This document shows, one piece after another, positions 1 to 11,190 of a stretch of DNA of 64,000 nucleotides. Both the position numbers and the translations under genes were made by a program. The DNA is from Lonicera japonica. Its lineage: Eukaryota > Streptophyta > Magnoliopsida > Dipsacales > Caprifoliaceae. The stretch covers positions 23,654,011-23,718,010 of the forward strand of contig CM038467.1 of NCBI GenBank assembly GCA_021464415.1, given 5' to 3'. Below the pieces are notes generated by a model. That model was not told where the DNA came from. It was given only the letters and a program-made list of their open reading frames with translations, and ran no database searches. How positions within the stretch are numbered: position 1 is the stretch's first letter; each line of letters opens with the position of its first letter.

Positions 1-163
1 TCTTATATCAAGAACATGTTAAATTACACATGATTGATTTATTGTTATTATCAAAATAAGATTAAGACCTTCAAGGTCAACAGTTGTCTTACTATGATGT
101 TGTCTCCCTAATGATGTTGTCTTTCTAATGGAATCCCATGCTAATGGGATCCAATGTCTAACA
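1..163 (-). repeat. 3' LTR of the copia element (partial)
   Basis: On the minus strand the LTR starts with TGTTAGACATTGGATCCC at 163, directly after the polypurine tract, and runs off the window at position 1. Bases 83-163 match the LTR at 5320-5400, including the GGATCCCATTAGCATGGGAT inverted motif. Bases 1-82 align poorly with the other LTR, and a short internal duplication is present around 95-128. Confidence 0.8.
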
Positions 164-176
164 CTCCCCCTCAAGT
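164..176 (-). other. Polypurine tract of the copia element
   Basis: The minus strand reads CTTGAGGGGGAG immediately before the LTR start TGTT. This is the standard plus-strand primer position of plant copia elements. The TGA ending the pol frame (171-173) lies inside the tract. Confidence 0.8.
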
Positions 177-979
177 TGGGGCATACACATCAACCATGCC
201 CAATTTGTCCAGTGAGTCGTAGAATACTTTTCTTGAAACCCATTTTGTGAGAATATCTACAAGTTGCTCTTCGGTGGGGACGAAAGGAAAGCTAATTAGG
301 TTGGCATCTAGCTTTTCCTTTATGAAATGATGATAAACTTCCATATGCTTAGTACGATCATGCTGGACTGGATTCTACAAGATATAAATGGCTGCTCGGT
401 TGTCACAATACAACTGCATAGCGTTTTTGGGTTCAAAATCGAGATCACATAATAGAGTTCGCAACCACAGTAATTCGCATACTCCATGAGCCATCCCCCT
501 GTACTCAGCTTCGGCACTTGATCTAGCCACAACTTTCTGCTTCTTGCTCTTCCACGTGACAAGATCACCTCCTACAAAGGTAAAATACCCGAAAGTCGAC
601 CTTCTGTCAGTAACACTCCCGGCCCAATCTGCATCGGTAAAACCACAAATTTCGAGACAATCACTGTGTTTAGAAAACAGCACCCTCTTCCTAAAGATGA
701 CCTCAAGTATCTCAAAATTCTGTTAACAACATCCATGTGACTCTCACTTGGATTATGCATGAACTGACTCACCACGCTCACGGCATAAGTTACATCTAGT
801 TTAGTATGAGCCAAGTAAATTAAGCACCCAACCAGTCTCTGATAGTGAGCTCTATCATTCGGTATTTGGTCTGGATACTCTGCTAAGCAATGATTTTGTT
901 CAATAGGGGTGTCAACAGGTTTGGAGTCTAACATGCAAGTTTTAGCCAACAGATCAAGAATGTACTTCCTTTGACACAA
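171..979 (-). pseudogene. copia pol C-terminal part: end of RT and RNase H
   Basis: Two overlapping minus-strand frames carry this part. 572-979 holds the RT thumb/connection region, with the LVGCLIYLAHTKLDVTYAVS block typical of copia. 375-683 holds RNase H, with GFTDADWAGS, the SSAEAEYR block and the YCDNRAA block. A frame change near 650-690 separates them. After an in-frame TAG at 375-377 the same frame resumes and ends at a TGA at 171-173 in the polypurine tract. This is the C-terminal quarter of the polyprotein, inactivated by at least one frame change and one stop. Confidence 0.88.
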
Positions 980-1031
980 ATAGATTCCTTCACTCCCCTT
1001 TGCTACTTCAATCCCTAAGAAATACTTAAGT

Positions 1032-1655
1032 TCACCCCAAGTCCTTCATTTCAAACTCTGAGGCCAACCTTTTTTTAAGTTTATCAATTTTAACTATATC
1101 ATCACTAGTGATTACCATATCATCAACATAAATGATTAGAGCAGTTACCTTCCCTTGTTGGTGCTTGAGAAACAAAGTATGGTCTGAGTTACTCTGTCTA
1201 TAACCCACCTTCTTTATGAACTGGGAGAAACGTCCAAACCATGCACGAGGTGACTGTTTGAGCCCGTATAATAATTTTTCCAATTTACAGATAAAATTAC
1301 CAGGAGAAGCTGCCACATACCCAGGTGGGAGAGCCATGTAAACTTCCTCAGCTAACTCTCCATGAAAAAATGCGTTTTTGACATCAAACTATTGTAGAGG
1401 CCAATTAAAACTCACCGCAAGTGATAGTAGGACCCGAATAGTATTCATTTTTGCAACCGGTGCAAATGTCTCATCGTAGTCCATTACATACGTTTGAGTA
1501 AATCCTTGAGCTACTAGATGTGCTTTATACCGATTCACAGATCCATCTGCATTATGCTTCACAGTAAAAACCCAAAGACAACCTACAGCTTTTTGCTTTG
1601 TGGTGGGGAAACAATTGCCAAGTATTATTTTTCTGCAATGCCTCCATCTTTTCAT
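1032..1655 (-). pseudogene. copia reverse transcriptase core
   Basis: Minus-strand frames 1389-1655 and 1032-1337 together cover the RT fingers and palm. The first contains the YKAHLVAQGFTQ motif and DETFAPVAKM. The second contains LLYGLKQSPRAW and the catalytic box YVDDM. A TAG interrupts the link between them near 1389, where copia proteins continue into a FDVKNAF-type motif; that motif is visible just downstream in the same frame. A frame change follows at about 1030. The catalytic aspartates are still present, but no uninterrupted enzyme can be made. Confidence 0.9.
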
Positions 1656-2070
1656 CCATTGCCTTTTTTCACTTAGGATCTCTCAAGACATCCTGCACTT
1701 TATTAGGAACTGATACAGTAGATATTTGATTCACAAATGACTCATATGACTTAGATAATCTGTCAGTGGAGATATAATTTGCAGCTGGATACTTTGATTT
1801 TGCATGGAGGGTAGGTTCATATCTTTTTGGTGGCTGACCCATGGTTAACCGATTAGGTAATACATTAGACTCATTACTATTAGGGGAACATACCTCAAAT
1901 GAGTGATCTTCAGTGCCAGGGAGTTGTGGATCGAGGGTATGATCGATAATAGAGGGGACATATGTGATTTGAACTTCTTGTGTTTGAATTGGAACTATCT
2001 GTGTATCCTCTTCTTGTGGATTTTCATCCTCCTCACTACGAGACGACTTTTCAAAATGTAAATGCTCCCC

Positions 2071-3672
2071 CTAAAGAGTAGAGGATGGTGAGGAGAAATA
2101 ACTTATGTCTTCGAAGAAAATGACATCCATGGTAACATAATATTTTCTTATAGGTGGATAGTAACACTTGTACCCTTTTTGAGATCCCCCATAACTAACA
2201 AACATACACTTAATTGCTCTAGCATCTAACTTGGACTGTTGGTTTTTAGAAACATGGACAAATACAACGCAGCCAAAGACACGAGTTGGAAGATTATGAA
2301 GTGAAGGTAATGGCATATGAGATGCAAGTATCTCAAGTGGAAGTCTTTCCTGGAGTACACTGGAAGGAAGTCGATTAATGAGGTAAGAAGAAGCTTGTAC
2401 ATCATCACCCCAAAGGTATTTAGGCATATGAGAGTCAAAAAGAAGTGCACGAGCCATATCAAATAGGTGACGATTTTTTCTTTCAGAAACTCCATTTTAT
2501 TCGGGTGTTTGTGGACACGTAGTTTGGTGAACAGTGCTATGTATTTGGAGAAATTCACTGAAGGCATTATTGATATACTCCCCCCATTATCAGACCGAAG
2601 GATTTTTATGGTGCTATTATACTGTGTGTGAATTAGATTGCGAAAAGCTTGAAAAGACTTCATCTTTAGTTTTAAGAAGAATTACCCATGATAGTTTTGT
2701 ACAATCATTAATAAATAACACAAAATATCGCATACCAGAAATAATGGACTCTTTAGAGGGACCACAGACATCAGAATGAATCAACTCAAAAGAGACAGTA
2801 CTTTTATTAGAAATACTGGGATAATAAGTAGCACGATGACTTTTAACAATAACACAAGTTTCACACTGCAAAACAGATTCGTCAATACCAATAAATAAAG
2901 TAGGCATAGTTTTTCTCATAAAATTGAAAGACGAATGTCCTAGACGGCGATGCCATAACCAAACCTCACTCAATTTCTCAAAATTTGAAGTCAAAGCAGT
3001 GCGGGACGGTGCTCCTGGTCTCTCCCCAGCATACATTCGATCCAGGTGAAACAAGTTACCTCTCAGATACCCCCTTCCAATTACCTCCCTGGTTAGAAGA
3101 TCCTGAAAAAGGACATACATGGGATAAAAAATCACAAAACATTTGGAATCGGTATTTAATTGGGAAACAAACAATAAGTGATGGGATAAGGCATGAACAT
3201 ATAGAGCATGGTAAAGTTCTAAATTCGGGGTAATATGAACTGACCATATTCCTAATACAGGAAAAGCTTCACCATTTGCATTAGTAACACAGGACACTGG
3301 TGGGGGAGATAATTCAGTACAAAAAGATTTATCATAAGTCATATGACCAGATGCACCAGAATCAATAATCCAAGTATCAGAATTAACAAAATGAGAAACT
3401 TTTAATGTCATACCCATCTTACCTCGAGCAGCTATAGATGCATTGGGAGTAGTTCTTGTTGGCGTATAATGGTCCTGTCTAGTTATTCCATAGAAATCTG
3501 GTTCTGGAACCAAGTGAACAATAACTGCTTTCCATTTGTTATGATAATTTTGCTTTTGAGGTCTAAGATGTGGATTCAGCTTCCAATAAGTTTCTCGAAC
3601 ATGTCCCAATTCATTGCAGTAGGTACATTTTAGATGATTTGAACCTGATGGTGGGCGTTGCTGATGAAGCAA
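2071..3672 (-). pseudogene. copia zinc knuckle, protease and integrase
   Basis: The long minus-strand frame 2617-3672 starts with a zinc knuckle whose last cysteine is replaced (CTYCNELGHVRETYW, CCHY instead of CCHC). It continues with the aspartic protease motif IDSGASGHMT, the integrase HHCC-type zinc motif (HRRLGH and CETCVIVKSH) and the first core acidic motif (HSDVCGP). The second core acid lies in RSDNGG in the frame ending at 2226. A frame change just after it moves coding to the frame 2071-2457, which carries the integrase C-terminal region. Further coding relics continue to about 1660 with stops. Confidence 0.9.
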
Positions 3673-3684
3673 ATTTGAACCTTG

Positions 3685-4410
3685 TTATTGACGGTAAGGT
3701 ACTGGTGGCTTAGATTGGATAGCCAGGCTAGAGACTTCAACATGTGCTCGTTGAAGACTGTCTTGCTGGGATTCATCCTTGCGAATATATGCAAACACTG
3801 TAGTCAGGCTGAGAGGTTCGGACATGCGAAGCAACTTTCCTTTAGCATTTCCATGTTTAGCATCGAGTCCTCCCAGGAAGGCATGAACCCTCTCAAGTTC
3901 CTTTTCCTTTTGGTACCACGTAATGCACTCGGGATGCTTAAGCGTACAAGGACGTTTCTGATCAATTTCTGCCCAAACGTTATTTAGTTTAGTAAAAAAC
4001 ACCGATACTGGTTGCTTATTCTGTCGCATCCCAGCAGCTTTGCACATTAATTCGTGAACCTTTATGAAGTCAAATTCATTGGTGTACAGGTCCCCCAACG
4101 TATTCCATATGGCTTCAGAGGTTTCACACTCCTCTACAATCTGTAATACATCATCAGTCATTGCTTTGAACAAAACTGACATTACGTACCCATCATCATC
4201 TTCCCATTTCGTAAATTCCTCAATATCTGTGTTACTGGGAGCCTTGGTTGCTCCAGTTACTTGCCCCATCTTATGTATTCCTCGAAGAAAAATCGACATC
4301 ATTTTCTTCCAGGTACGGAAATTAGTACCATTGAGTCTCGTACCTCCAAAGGAGCCCCCTTCTGAACTTCGAACTGACACCTCAACCTTTTGGATCTGTG
4401 TGTCACTCAT
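3685..4410 (-). pseudogene. copia gag (UBN2-type) with premature stop
   Basis: A 241-residue minus-strand frame starts at an ATG at 4408-4410. It has the plant copia gag pattern: an N-terminal LNGTNFRTWKKMM block, then an acidic helical region with IWNTLGDLYTN. It stops at a TAA (3685-3687) that reads CAA TAA CAA, in frame with the zinc knuckle frame only four codons further on. A single C-to-T change would explain the stop. The gag and pol parts were probably one continuous reading frame. Confidence 0.87.
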
Positions 4411-4439
4411 GATAACTTAAGATTTTATGATTAATTTGC

Positions 4440-4880
4440 AAAAGTTAGGAATATTTAGGGCTAAATAGGAACTTTTGGGGCAAATTAAAAAAAACAAATA
4501 TTTCTAGATCAAAATGAAAAGAACAGGAACTTATCTGGACCAAATTGAAAAAAAAGGAATTATGTGGACCAATTTGCGAATAACAGAAACTTCAGGGGGT
4601 CAAAATGAAAAGACAGGAACTTATCTGGACCAAATTGAAAAAACAAAAACTTGTGTGGACCAAATTGAGAATAACAGAAACTTTAGGGCCAAAGTGAAAA
4701 TTACAGAAACTTTAGGGGTCAAAATATGAATAACATAAAGTTTTTGGGTGACGTCGTTAAATCTGACGATGTTAGGATAACGCCGTTAATAGTAACTATA
4801 ACGACTAACGCCATTAAGTAACACCGTTTAATTTTGACAGTAACGGCTAACGCCGTTAATTGACGCCGTTAAAGTTGACA
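4440..4880 (-). repeat. Repetitive untranslated leader of the copia element
   Basis: Between the primer binding site and gag lie about eight imperfect copies of a roughly 27-30 bp unit (GGACCAAATTGAAAA followed by a CAGGAACTT-like stretch), at about 4490-4740. A second block at 4745-4875 contains repeated TAACGCCGTTAA-like palindromes. No coding frame here looks real. Confidence 0.7.
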
Positions 4881-5146
4881 GTGAAAGAGAAGCGGTGCGT
4901 GAACGGAGCGTGGTTTTTGAAGCCGCGCGTAAGGGGCGGGTGTAATATGTTTTCGAGGTGATTTTGGTGGCGTTGATCTCATCTTGACAAAACGAAGAGA
5001 CTGGTATAGGTTTGGTAATATTTGGAGATCGTTTGAATAAAAAACGAATGAATTTGAACTAGTGAGATGACGGAGATGAAGATTCACAGACGACGACACT
5101 TAAAGACGAAGTCGATCTCGATAAATCTAAATAAGAGGGATCTATT

Positions 5147-5158
5147 GCTCTGATACCA
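5147..5158 (-). other. Primer binding site, initiator tRNA-Met
   Basis: The minus strand reads TGGTATCAGAGC, the usual primer binding site of plant copia elements, complementary to the 3' end of initiator tRNA-Met. It fixes the inner edge of the 5' LTR. Confidence 0.92.
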
Positions 5159-5400
5159 AGTCAAATCTCTTATGGAGATAGAGAATGGAGAAAAAGAGAG
5201 AATATAACTCTAGAGAGAAAAAGAAAATTCTTATTATTTCTTAATGATTTCTATTACACATATATCAGGGTATATATACACTTGGAGAAATGTAATATAA
5301 AACATTAAAGAGGAATCCTAAGGAAAAACTATAATGTTGTCTTACTATGATGTTGTCTTCCTAATGGAATCCCATGCTAATGGGATCCAATATCTAAACA
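5159..5400 (-). repeat. 5' LTR of the copia element
   Basis: The LTR starts on the minus strand at 5400 with TGTTTAGATATTGGATCCC and ends at the primer binding site, about 242 bp. It includes an A-rich stretch and TATA-like sequence around 5260-5280. The expected terminal CA next to the primer site is not clear, so the inner end is degenerate. Confidence 0.8.
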
Positions 5401-6686
5401 TATCGTACATCTAAAGAGTTCCGTTGTCCATTCAATGCAATTTTAACTTCTTTATTAGGAAGAAAAACTTATACCATTAGGGAATATATTTTTGTTTTGG
5501 GATGGAAGAGAGACGCGTACTATTCCATTCGAGTTGGGATGGAATAATACATGTCTTACATCTCATCCAAATTTTACCTTTTTTCGTTGCATAAAAAAAA
5601 CATAAATTATATGATAAATATAACCATTTACACAACGTACGCTTTCACCTTGTGTAGAGGAGATGATGGTAGTGTATTCGTATTTGTATGGATCATTTCC
5701 CTTGGAAAGAAAAAATGCAAACCATAAAAATTCAAGAAACAAAAATAATTAATGAAATAAATATTTTCAAATTATACACTAAAAGCCAAAATAATTTCCT
5801 TAATGCTCTCTAATTCCAAATTTCATAGCATTAATTTCCTTGGTACCCACTACAATTGCTTGATCTTTCAGTTCATCAGTTTATTTTTTTCTCTTCATTT
5901 ACAATCTCTGACTTTGATTCTCCTTCTTTGACATCCACACATGAAACTGCTTCTGCTTTACAGGTCTTCTCATCTTCACTTACCCCTTTGCTTGTTTCAA
6001 CCTGGAATTTGAAATTATTACGTTTTAAACTGCCATAATATTATTTCACTACTTCTCGACCTGCGACCATGGTTAACACATGATGTAATTACAAGTTTAA
6101 AATGGTCAAATTTTCAGCATGACCTTATATGATAGTTATAAATTATATAATTTTAAGTATATGTTTACGCTTTTTTTTGTTTTTTTAATGTCTTAGAATT
6201 GAACTTAAGATTTTATGTTTATATGTTATTCTAGTTGTAATTGGGAAGATATAAACTCAAAACCTCCAAGTTCGCATGAGAATCCTTAAGTAGTAGACAA
6301 ATCTAGACACTGAACAATTACTACATTAAATAATTAAACAAATTATTGTCTTGACTTTGTTATTGACTTTTGTCACCTCTCCTCTAACTTTATATAGCTG
6401 CTTCTTTTAATAAATGAATTTCACCGTTTGCGTTAAATATATATATATATATATATATTAAGCAATCAAGATTTGTTGAGACCAAACTTAATTAAAGGAG
6501 AATGCGTCCCTGTAACTTTTTTCTTTCGTTAACACCAAAATTTGTTAGGCTTTTTACGCTATAAACACTTGGGCCTTGAGAAAGTTTATTTGAGTTGTTT
6601 TAGGGGGCCCAAAGCAGACATCACTCTAAAGTCTACAATACTTTTTCCCAATGCTTATTTTATTTTGCGATTTCCTTCCTTCAACT
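5401..6686. other. Intergenic, no supported gene
   Basis: AT-rich sequence with an (AT)n run at about 6438-6460. On the minus strand at about 5860-6020 there is a short charged open stretch (residues like SKGVSEDEKTCKAEAVSC) preceded by a possible splice acceptor. It could be an exon relic, but nothing around it completes a gene. Confidence 0.5.
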
Positions 6687-6694
6687 TTAAATAA

Positions 6695-7684
6695 GGATGG
6701 TGGTGTTGACACCCTCATAAGTCTTGATAACACTCCCACTCTTACTAATATTCTCACTTTTACACTTTTATCTTGGTAACACTCCCATTTACTACATACC
6801 TCCCACTTATAATTAAAAAAAAAGGTCCAACTTAATTAATTAATAATTTCTAATACATATATTAAAGTTTAATTATAATTAATAATTAACCCTAACTTTG
6901 TTAACAAATAGTACCCATTTTCAAACAAAACATAAGAGAACAATGTGTATATTTAATCATCTCCATCACTATATCCATTTACATCAAATAGAACTTGTAA
7001 TTCCATCACACAAAAACTTGTGAGTTGTTCCATTCAATCGTCTCCATCTCAATCTTCTTGATTTATATACTTTTATAATATACACAACAAGTATATAAAT
7101 AAACAACACAATCACATTTCTTTAATGTACGAAGAAAGTTTACTCGATTTCCCGTAGCTAAGTTGTAAGCATTAATATTTGGTTGCGATCCACCGAATAA
7201 CACTATGCACACTCGATTGTTATCAATAGAATGACACTAAACACATTTTCTGGACTTTCATTCGATTGAGAGCAATCGAGTGTACTTAGTGTCATTCGGC
7301 GGATTACAACCGAGTGTCCATGCCTGTAATTCGGTTACGGGGAATTGAGTAAACCTTCTTCATGCTTAAACTTCAGATTTTGCTTGTTTTGCTTTGGATC
7401 AAATATTAATTAAACAAAATTATGTTACATCGATCAATAGATGTTTTGATGGCTATTTTGGTGCAAACAAAAATATCTCACAAAATTCGATTGGTTGAAA
7501 ATGGTGGTGATGGTGGATGAATTTTGGTATGGTAATTTAATTAGTTAAGGATTAAATATACTATTAGTGGCTTAATTAACTTTTGTATTAACTTAATATA
7601 AGTGGGGTGGAAACAACAATTGAAAAGCTTTTTTTTTTATGGGAGTGTTATCAATGATTTTTTGGGGTGCCAATATCAGCACCC
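6695..7684. mobile_element. Non-autonomous inverted-repeat element, GGGTG-type termini
   Basis: The two ends are imperfect inverted repeats of about 45 bp: GGATGGTGGTGTTGACACCC on the left, and on the right in reverse complement GGGTGCTGATATTGGCACCC. Both continue into TTGATAACACTCCC. Flanks are TTAAATAA (6687-6694) and TTAAACAA (7685-7692), an 8-bp duplication with one mismatch. There is no transposase. The termini resemble the element at 38948-39457. Mutator-like or hAT-like origin is possible; the G-rich ends favour Mutator-like. Confidence 0.72.
7138..7357. repeat. Long imperfect fold-back inside the 6695-7684 element
   Basis: Two arms of roughly 90 bp face each other around 7245. The left arm begins GTTTACTCGATTTCCCGTA and the right arm ends in its near reverse complement (TACGGGGAATTGAGTAAAC). 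The transcript would form a long hairpin. Confidence 0.7.
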
Positions 7685-7692
7685 TTAAACAA

Positions 7693-8109
7693 TCAATACG
7701 CTCATAATTAACTATTAGATGATTTTTCGTTATTGTTAAATTTTTATTCTTATTATATATGTATAAGTAGTATATATATCGCATGTGTAAATAGTTTAAT
7801 TTAAATATTGAATTACCTATGGAGCATAATATACTACATATTTACTTCATGAGTATTTTTCTTTTCTTTCTCAATAGCATTTGAAATTTAAACCTCACGA
7901 CCCACCTTATTTGTGAAAGACCTAAAGAGATTGCAAGTTATTGTTTCCTTCTTCCACCACTACCACCATCACATTTTCTTCTTCCTCCGTAGTCACACTG
8001 TCGTCAGCCTTCATCTCTACCACTTCCACAGCGATTTCTTCTTTTGGTTGCTCCCGTGCTTTGGTACTGCTGTTGCGGACACACTTATCTTGCCTTTCAA
8101 GTCCTTAGG
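7693..8109. other. Intergenic, no supported gene
   Basis: AT-rich spacer followed by a CT-rich stretch (7920-8090). Short open frames here have no recognisable content. Confidence 0.5.
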
Positions 8110-8369
8110 TACACTAGTAGAGGTGGACATAGTGAAGGTCCAGCCTCACCTGAATTTTTTTAAAAAATTGCCTGCGGTTTTTTTTCTTTTTAAAAAAAAT
8201 ATGAAAAGTGAGGGGGTTTGGCCTAATTACAAGTATATATAGGGTAGGAGTTTGTATCTAGGAAACTTGGTTAGTGGCAAGGTGTGTTTATGCAATAAGC
8301 TTTAAGAGTTCAGGGTAAAGTTAAGTATATATAGGGTATGGGTTTGTATATAGGAAACTTGGCTGGTGG

Positions 8370-9900
8370 CGAGGTGTGTTTGTGCGACAAGCTTTAAGAG
8401 TTCAGGGTAAAGTTATGTAATTAGGTTATGCTGGGTACTAATTGTTCTAGAGGATGTGTCTCAGTCAAAATATTTGCCCCCTTTTCTTCTTTTTCTTCTG
8501 CAGCTTTGTCTCCGGTTTACGGTGAATAGTGATTTCTCTACTTATATGTTAGATTTCTTTCTTATAATATTTTTTTATTATTATTTTAAATATTATGATT
8601 TAGATGTTTTCTTAGATTTTGACTTATTTGCTTTTTTGATAATATTGATTAATATAGTTGTTTGTTGGTTATTGATGTTTATTTATTTATTAATATATTT
8701 GTTTGTTTGTTATTGATGTTGATTTGCTTATTAGATTGTTATTTGATAAGTTAATATTGAGATTAATATATTTGTTTGTTGGTTATTGAGGTTGATTCAA
8801 TATTGACTTGGAAAAAATTGAATTTTATATAGTAAGTTGAATATTGAGTTGATAAAAATATTTCTACATATATAATTAATTTTAATATATCCTTTTTAAA
8901 TTTTCAAAAATAGAATGGATAAGTATTTTAGTAATGTAGGAGCAAGTTCTACTTTTCGAAATGTTGGTTCGAGTTATACTCCGAATGTCGATTTCACTCC
9001 ATTAAATATAGATTCCTTTGCTTTAAATGTTGTTTCTAATTTAGAGTTTCAAAGTGATATTAGGCAGGGGCGGACCACCTGGATTTTTGGAAATTTTGGC
9101 TGAGTTTTTTGTTTTTTTTGTTTTAGGTTTGTACAATTATGATTTCGTGCGATAAGCTTTAAGAATTCAGGATAAGGTTTCGTAATTAGGTTATATTGGG
9201 TACTAATTGGTCAAGAAGATGTGTTTTAGTGAGAATATCCGCCTCCTTTTTTTCTTCTTTCGCAACTCATTTTCCTTTTCTTTTGTAGCTTTGTCTTCGG
9301 TTTACGATTAATAGTGATTTCTCTGCTTCTAGGTCATTTTCTTTCTTATACTATTTTTTTACTATTATTTTGGATATTTATGTTTTCTTGGATTTTGACT
9401 TTTTGTTTTGTTAATACCATTGATTAATATAGTTGTTTGTTGGTTATCAAGGTTTATTTATTTGTTTGTTTATTGATATTGATTTGCTCATTAGATTGTT
9501 AAATATTGATATTAAATTTTGTTATTGAGGTTGATTTGCTTATTATATTGTTATTTGACAAGTTAATTTTGAGATTAATATATTTATTTCTTGGATATTG
9601 AGGTTAATTTAATATTGGCTTGGAAAAATTGAATTTTATATAGTACGTTGAATATTGAGTTGAAAAAGATATTTATACATATATTATTAATTTTAGTATA
9701 TCCTTTTTAACTTTTTCAAAAACAGAATGGAGAAGTATTTTAGTAAAGTGTGAGTAAGTTCCATTTTTTGAAAAGTTGGTTCAAGTTTTACTCTGAATGT
9801 CGATTATACTCCGTCAAATATAGGTTCCTTTACTCCAAATGTCTCTTCCACTAATTTAAATGTTGTCTCCAATTTAGAGCTTCAAAGTGATCATGGGTTA
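8370..9900 (+). repeat. Diverged tandem duplication of the hAT 5' half
   Basis: About 8370-9058 and 9150-9890 are related over most of their length. Both contain the AAGCTTTAAGA block, the GGGTACTAATTG block, the TTTACG-AATAGTGATTTCTCT block, a T-rich stretch, and the same transposase start region ending in TTCAAAGTGAT. The second copy begins just after the internal hAT terminus at 9066, so an entire 5' end seems to have been duplicated, perhaps by nested insertion plus deletion. Confidence 0.75.
8914..9060 (+). pseudogene. hAT transposase N-terminus, first (orphan) copy
   Basis: An ATG at 8914 opens a frame beginning MDKYFSNVGASSTFRNVG. This N-terminal style (M-x-KYF) is common in plant TTF-type hAT transposases. 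The frame runs into the internal hAT terminus at 9066 and stops soon afterwards, so only about 50 residues of transposase remain. The paralogous start lies at 9727. Confidence 0.65.
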
Positions 9901-10895
9901 AAGAAAAGTATACATAATTGTGATGTTAATATTAAAGAGAATGTGAGACAAGCATACTTGCAAAAAGGGCATTGCCAATTAAAAAGTCATGATTTTCCGT
10001 AGAGTGGTTCTGGACCTCATAAACGTAAATTTATTTCATTGTGGTTTAATGAATACAGTGGTTGGCTTGAGTATAGTATTTCAAAAGGTACTGCATTTTG
10101 CTTGCATTATTTGTTTAGACCAAAGTCAAGTGGCGGGCAAGGGGTGGTGATTCATTTGTTAGTGAAGGGTTCAATAATTGGAAGAAGAAAATTTTGTTAG
10201 ACAAACATGTCGGAGAGCACAATAGTTTGCATAATAAATGTATGAAGTCTACTAAAGATCTAATGAAACAATAATAACAAATATAAGTTTGTTTGTCTAA
10301 TTTTTGATCAAGCTCAAATTGATTATCGTATTCGATTGACTGCCTCAATTGATTGCGTGAGGTTTCTTTTAAGGGTGATTTTATTTCTATCTACCAAATC
10401 TTGCAGTTAATCTACATTGTTAAGTTAATCCGCATTACATATTAAGTTAATCCGTGAGCGTGGATGAACTGACAAAAAAATATTATGAATTTAATTTTAT
10501 AAATATTATTTTAAATAATAATTTAATATGAAAATATCTACTAAATTAATAATTATAACCACTTTAAAAATTTAGATGGATAAATTTTAATTAACTTTGC
10601 AGTAAAATAACAAAAAACAAAATTTAACCCCTTTCCCCTTACGGTTTTAACAATTCTCCCAGTGTCTCTTCTTCTTCTTCTTCTTCATCCTATCACAAAC
10701 CCTAGATTAGTTTCATATTATTTAAATCACTAAATCTATATTCCAACCTTAGAAACCCACACCCACAATTTCGAAAATCTTGAACTAATTTGGTTTTTGT
10801 ATTATGTAAGTCTAACTCACAATACGGAAGATTAAAAATTTAAATTATACCAAGTTTCTTATATCGTGTCTAACTTTCAGACTAAATACTTATAT

Positions 10896-11006
10896 TATTA
10901 ATTATAATGTTGGGGGTTCCAAAAAATTAATGAATAAAAAAATTGTAAATTATTAATTATAATGTTAGGGGTTCCAAAAAATTAATGAATAAAAAAATTG
11001 TAAATT
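10896..11006. repeat. 55-bp unit, two tandem copies
   Basis: The unit TATTAATTATAATGTTRGGG plus a GGTTCCAAAAAATTAATGAA stretch occurs twice with a period of 55 bp. The copies differ at about one base, so the duplication is young compared with its host element. Confidence 0.85.
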
Positions 11007-11078
11007 ACTGGACAAGGTCTGTTTGCAACGCAAGCTAGAAAAGTTAGTCATCCCTTCTTATATATGTATAATACACAC

Positions 11079-11190
11079 TATATAAACTTGGTCATTCTTT
11101 CACTCTGTTTTCGTGTGTGTGTGTGAAAGAGAGAGAGAGAGAGAGAGGGGAGAGAAAATGGCGTCTATTCGATCAACACAAGCGCAGAAG
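11079..11190 (+). promoter_or_regulatory. Possible captured gene start (TATA box, GA-rich leader, ATG)
   Basis: TATATAAA at 11079-11086 is followed by a GT and (GA)n leader and an ATG at 11158. The ATG opens a short frame, MASIRSTQAQK, ending in TAA. A GTAACC donor-like site overlaps the end of that frame, so it may be the first coding exon of a captured gene. This is inference from spacing and composition; no second exon is visible. Confidence 0.4.

Larger units (their letters stand above)
1..5400 (-). mobile_element. Decayed Ty1/copia LTR retrotransposon
   Basis: A minus-strand element is recognisable from end to end. The order is 5' LTR (5159-5400), primer binding site matching initiator tRNA-Met (5147-5158), repetitive leader, gag, protease, integrase, reverse transcriptase, RNase H, purine-rich tract and the start of the 3' LTR, which is cut by the window edge. 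The order protease-integrase-RT-RNase H is diagnostic of Ty1/copia rather than Ty3/gypsy. The coding region is broken by several stops and frame changes, so the copy cannot make a full polyprotein. The two LTRs agree well only in the part nearest their outer (U3) end, which suggests an old insertion or LTR rearrangement. Confidence 0.93.

Noticed and set aside
5860..6020. Minus-strand exon of a host gene
   Set aside because: A short charged open stretch with a possible acceptor only; no neighbouring exons, start or stop context.
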